DNA of 5,268 nt, taken from assembly GCA_964482535.1 (NCBI GenBank), contig CAYZXU010000144.1:1-5268 (forward strand), written 5' to 3'. This document shows positions 4,513 through 5,268 of this stretch, piece after piece (within the stretch, counting starts at the first letter, position 1; each line of letters starts with the position of its first letter). A program made the position numbers and the translations under genes. The notes beneath the pieces were generated by a model. The model searched no databases. It was not told where the DNA came from and saw only the letters and a program-made list of their open reading frames with translations. The DNA is from CAYZXU01 sp964482535 (GTDB lineage: Bacteria; Desulfobacterota; Desulfobacteria; Desulfobacterales; BuS5).

Positions 4513-4536
4513 GTCTTTCTCTATGTCCTTCTCTGA

Positions 4537-4546
4537 CCTTTTATAC
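4537..4546 (-). promoter_or_regulatory. Distal TATA box for the 3934-4404 gene
   Basis: The minus strand reads GTATAAAAGG, a stronger box than the proximal one. It would start a transcript near 4515 and leave a leader of about 110 nt. Confidence 0.4.
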
Positions 4547-4644
4547 TTCCACGAGAAAACAGCCATGCTTGGATACTCACAAAGAACAAGGTCTAATTAT
4601 AATTATTTCCGAAGCTCGGGGACGGTGCTCTTTCCTCACCTGAA
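4547..4644. other. Spacer, no gene seen
   Basis: Mixed AT-rich and GC-rich sequence without a usable frame; the GC-rich part (about 4612-4640) leads into the inverted repeat at 4645-4697. Confidence 0.3.
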
Positions 4645-4697
4645 GTCAGCTATCTCCCCGCCCCCGATTTACGTTATCCTCGCATAGGGTAGCTGAC
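4645..4697. repeat. 8-bp inverted repeat spanning the E3 right end
   Basis: GTCAGCTA (4645-4652) and TAGCTGAC (4690-4697) are exact complements separated by 37 nt. The inner arm overlaps the terminal GGTCAGCT of copy E3 on the minus strand. The pair therefore joins the element end to its flank, in the place where a guide segment would lie. It may be chance or a fold-back at the RNA 3' end. Confidence 0.4.
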
Positions 4698-4856
4698 CTC
4701 CTTCCCGCTCTAAGGGGCGAGGGTTCCTGTGAGGGCGGGGAGTAAGTTTGAGGGTGCGGTCTTACTCCCGTTAGGGCTATCCCCTCGCGGGGACTCACCC
4801 TTATGGAGGATATTAGGAATACGGTAGGGTGTTTGATATTTAAATGTTACTCCGCC
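4695..4856 (-). mobile_element. IS605-type right end / omega-RNA-like module, copy E3
   Basis: Minus strand, starting just after the TnpB-like stop. Features in order: an AT box ATTTAAATATC (4835-4846), CACCCT/AGGGTG (4796-4801 with 4826-4831), TCCCC/GGGGA (4780-4784 with 4789-4793), the shared motif GGGATAGCCC, a 9-bp stem GGGAGTAAG/CTTACTCCC (4738-4746 with 4761-4769, 14-nt loop), an imperfect terminal hairpin, then GGGAAGGAGGTCAGC. The order matches copy E2, but E3 is shorter and ends in TCAG instead of TCAA. The long stem is intact although its sequence differs completely from that of E2. Any transcript from the AT box would be about 120 nt. Confidence 0.55.
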
Positions 4857-4964
4857 CTAAAGGGCGAAGCTTGAATCGACTTTGGTCACCGTCCTTGTGT
4901 TGACCCACGCGCCGATATCGATATTGAGAGCGATAGCGCTATGGTATGTTTTAAGTTTGATCCA
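4857..4964 (-). pseudogene. TnpB C-terminal remnant, copy E3
   Basis: The frame reads AIALNIDIGAWVNTRTV followed by TKVDSSFAL and TAG at 4859-4857. 'A(A/I)xNI ... GAWVNT' is close to the residues that follow the zinc ribbon in TnpB (OrfB) of archaeal IS200/IS605 elements, where 'DxNAAxNI' is common. This is the best protein evidence that the three remnants are TnpB-derived. The ribbon cysteines and RuvC-like core are missing and upstream sequence is AT-rich without a related frame, so the gene is dead. Confidence 0.6.
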
Positions 4965-5076
4965 AAACAATAATACAATATTTCTAACAGCTATCTTTGT
5001 TTATACAGATTATTAAAAACATTTTTCGATTATAGCATCTCTCAGGGTGGAGAAATAAGCGAAGACAATAGCACAT
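4965..5076. other. Spacer between copy E3 and tRNA-Val
   Basis: AT-rich, no gene. On the minus strand the run GTTTTTAATA (about 5010-5020), roughly 60 nt past the tRNA CCA, is a possible terminator of the tRNA transcript. Confidence 0.3.
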
Positions 5077-5154
<78 letters not shown>

Positions 5155-5170
5155 TTGGCATACATTCATA

Positions 5171-5182
5171 CCATAAAAATAT
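5171..5182 (-). promoter_or_regulatory. Possible BoxA of tRNA-Val
   Basis: The minus strand reads CATATTTTTATGG 17-28 nt before the tRNA 5' end, about right for a start a few nt upstream of the tRNA. A second candidate, ATAAAGCTTATG (about 5193-5204), lies further out; the choice is uncertain. Confidence 0.35.
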
Positions 5183-5268
5183 GCGTGAAGTTCATAAGCT
5201 TTATCTTGTGAGGGGTCTGTCCGTCGTGAGCGAAGAGCTTTCCGCTTGAATGTGATATAAGCCTCCTT
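5183..5268. other. Right edge, no gene assigned
   Basis: About 85 nt upstream of the tRNA. One minus frame is open to the edge and could be the end of a gene entering from the right, but it has no recognisable residues. The minus strand starts with AAGGAGG, yet no ATG, GTG or TTG follows at SD distance. Confidence 0.3.

Noticed and set aside
5225..5248. Short GTG frame VSEELSA near the right edge
   Set aside because: Stops after 7 codons; no support beyond a nearby TATA-like sequence.

Overview
The window looks like chromosomal DNA of a thermophilic archaeon, most likely Thermoproteota (Crenarchaeota-like). The reasons are: a tRNA-Val with an archaeal-looking body, TATA-type promoter boxes, Shine-Dalgarno (SD) sites matching the archaeal 16S tail (AGGAGGTG, GGTGA, GGTGATC), an archaeal-type P-loop ATPase, a VapC-like PIN remnant, and several eroded IS200/IS605-type ends. 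Genus cannot be fixed from what is visible. All motif, promoter and fold calls were made by eye; no search or folding program was run.

Layout. A gene starts at 49 and leaves the window on the left (minus strand; flavin-reductase-like N-terminus with a textbook SD). 205-425 is a decayed transposon tail (copy E1). 500-640 is an AT-rich stretch with a TATA box and three successive hairpins, a candidate small RNA. 696-730 is a 35-nt near-perfect palindrome just before an Arch_ATPase-family gene (742-1854, plus). 1938-2327 is a second transposon tail (copy E2, minus) with an intact-looking structured RNA module. 2600-3292 (plus) is an AT-rich class I SAM-dependent methyltransferase. 3463-3729 (minus) is a broken PIN/VapC toxin gene. 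3861-3921 is a GC-rich foldable island in AT-rich surroundings. 3934-4404 (minus) is an uncharacterised, possibly DUF3800/RNase H-like protein, with an in-frame 20-codon ORF just upstream. 4695-4964 is a third transposon tail (copy E3, minus). 5077-5154 (minus) is tRNA-Val(GAC) with encoded CCA.

The main observation is that E1, E2 and E3 share one architecture without a transposase gene. Each has the last codons of a TnpB-like ORF, a stop codon, a TATA-like box about 20 nt later in E2 and E3, the motif TAGCCC, a long stem, a terminal hairpin region, and the end sequence GGAGGTCA. This is the layout of the omega-RNA/right-end module of IS605-type TnpB elements. Between E1 and E2 the long stem shows two compensatory base-pair changes. 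E2 could be a free-standing TnpB-less omega-like RNA with its own promoter. The protein genes look like separate single-gene units, not one operon: accessory DNA (ATPase, toxin remnant, AT-rich methyltransferase) accumulated between transposon scars and a tRNA gene.
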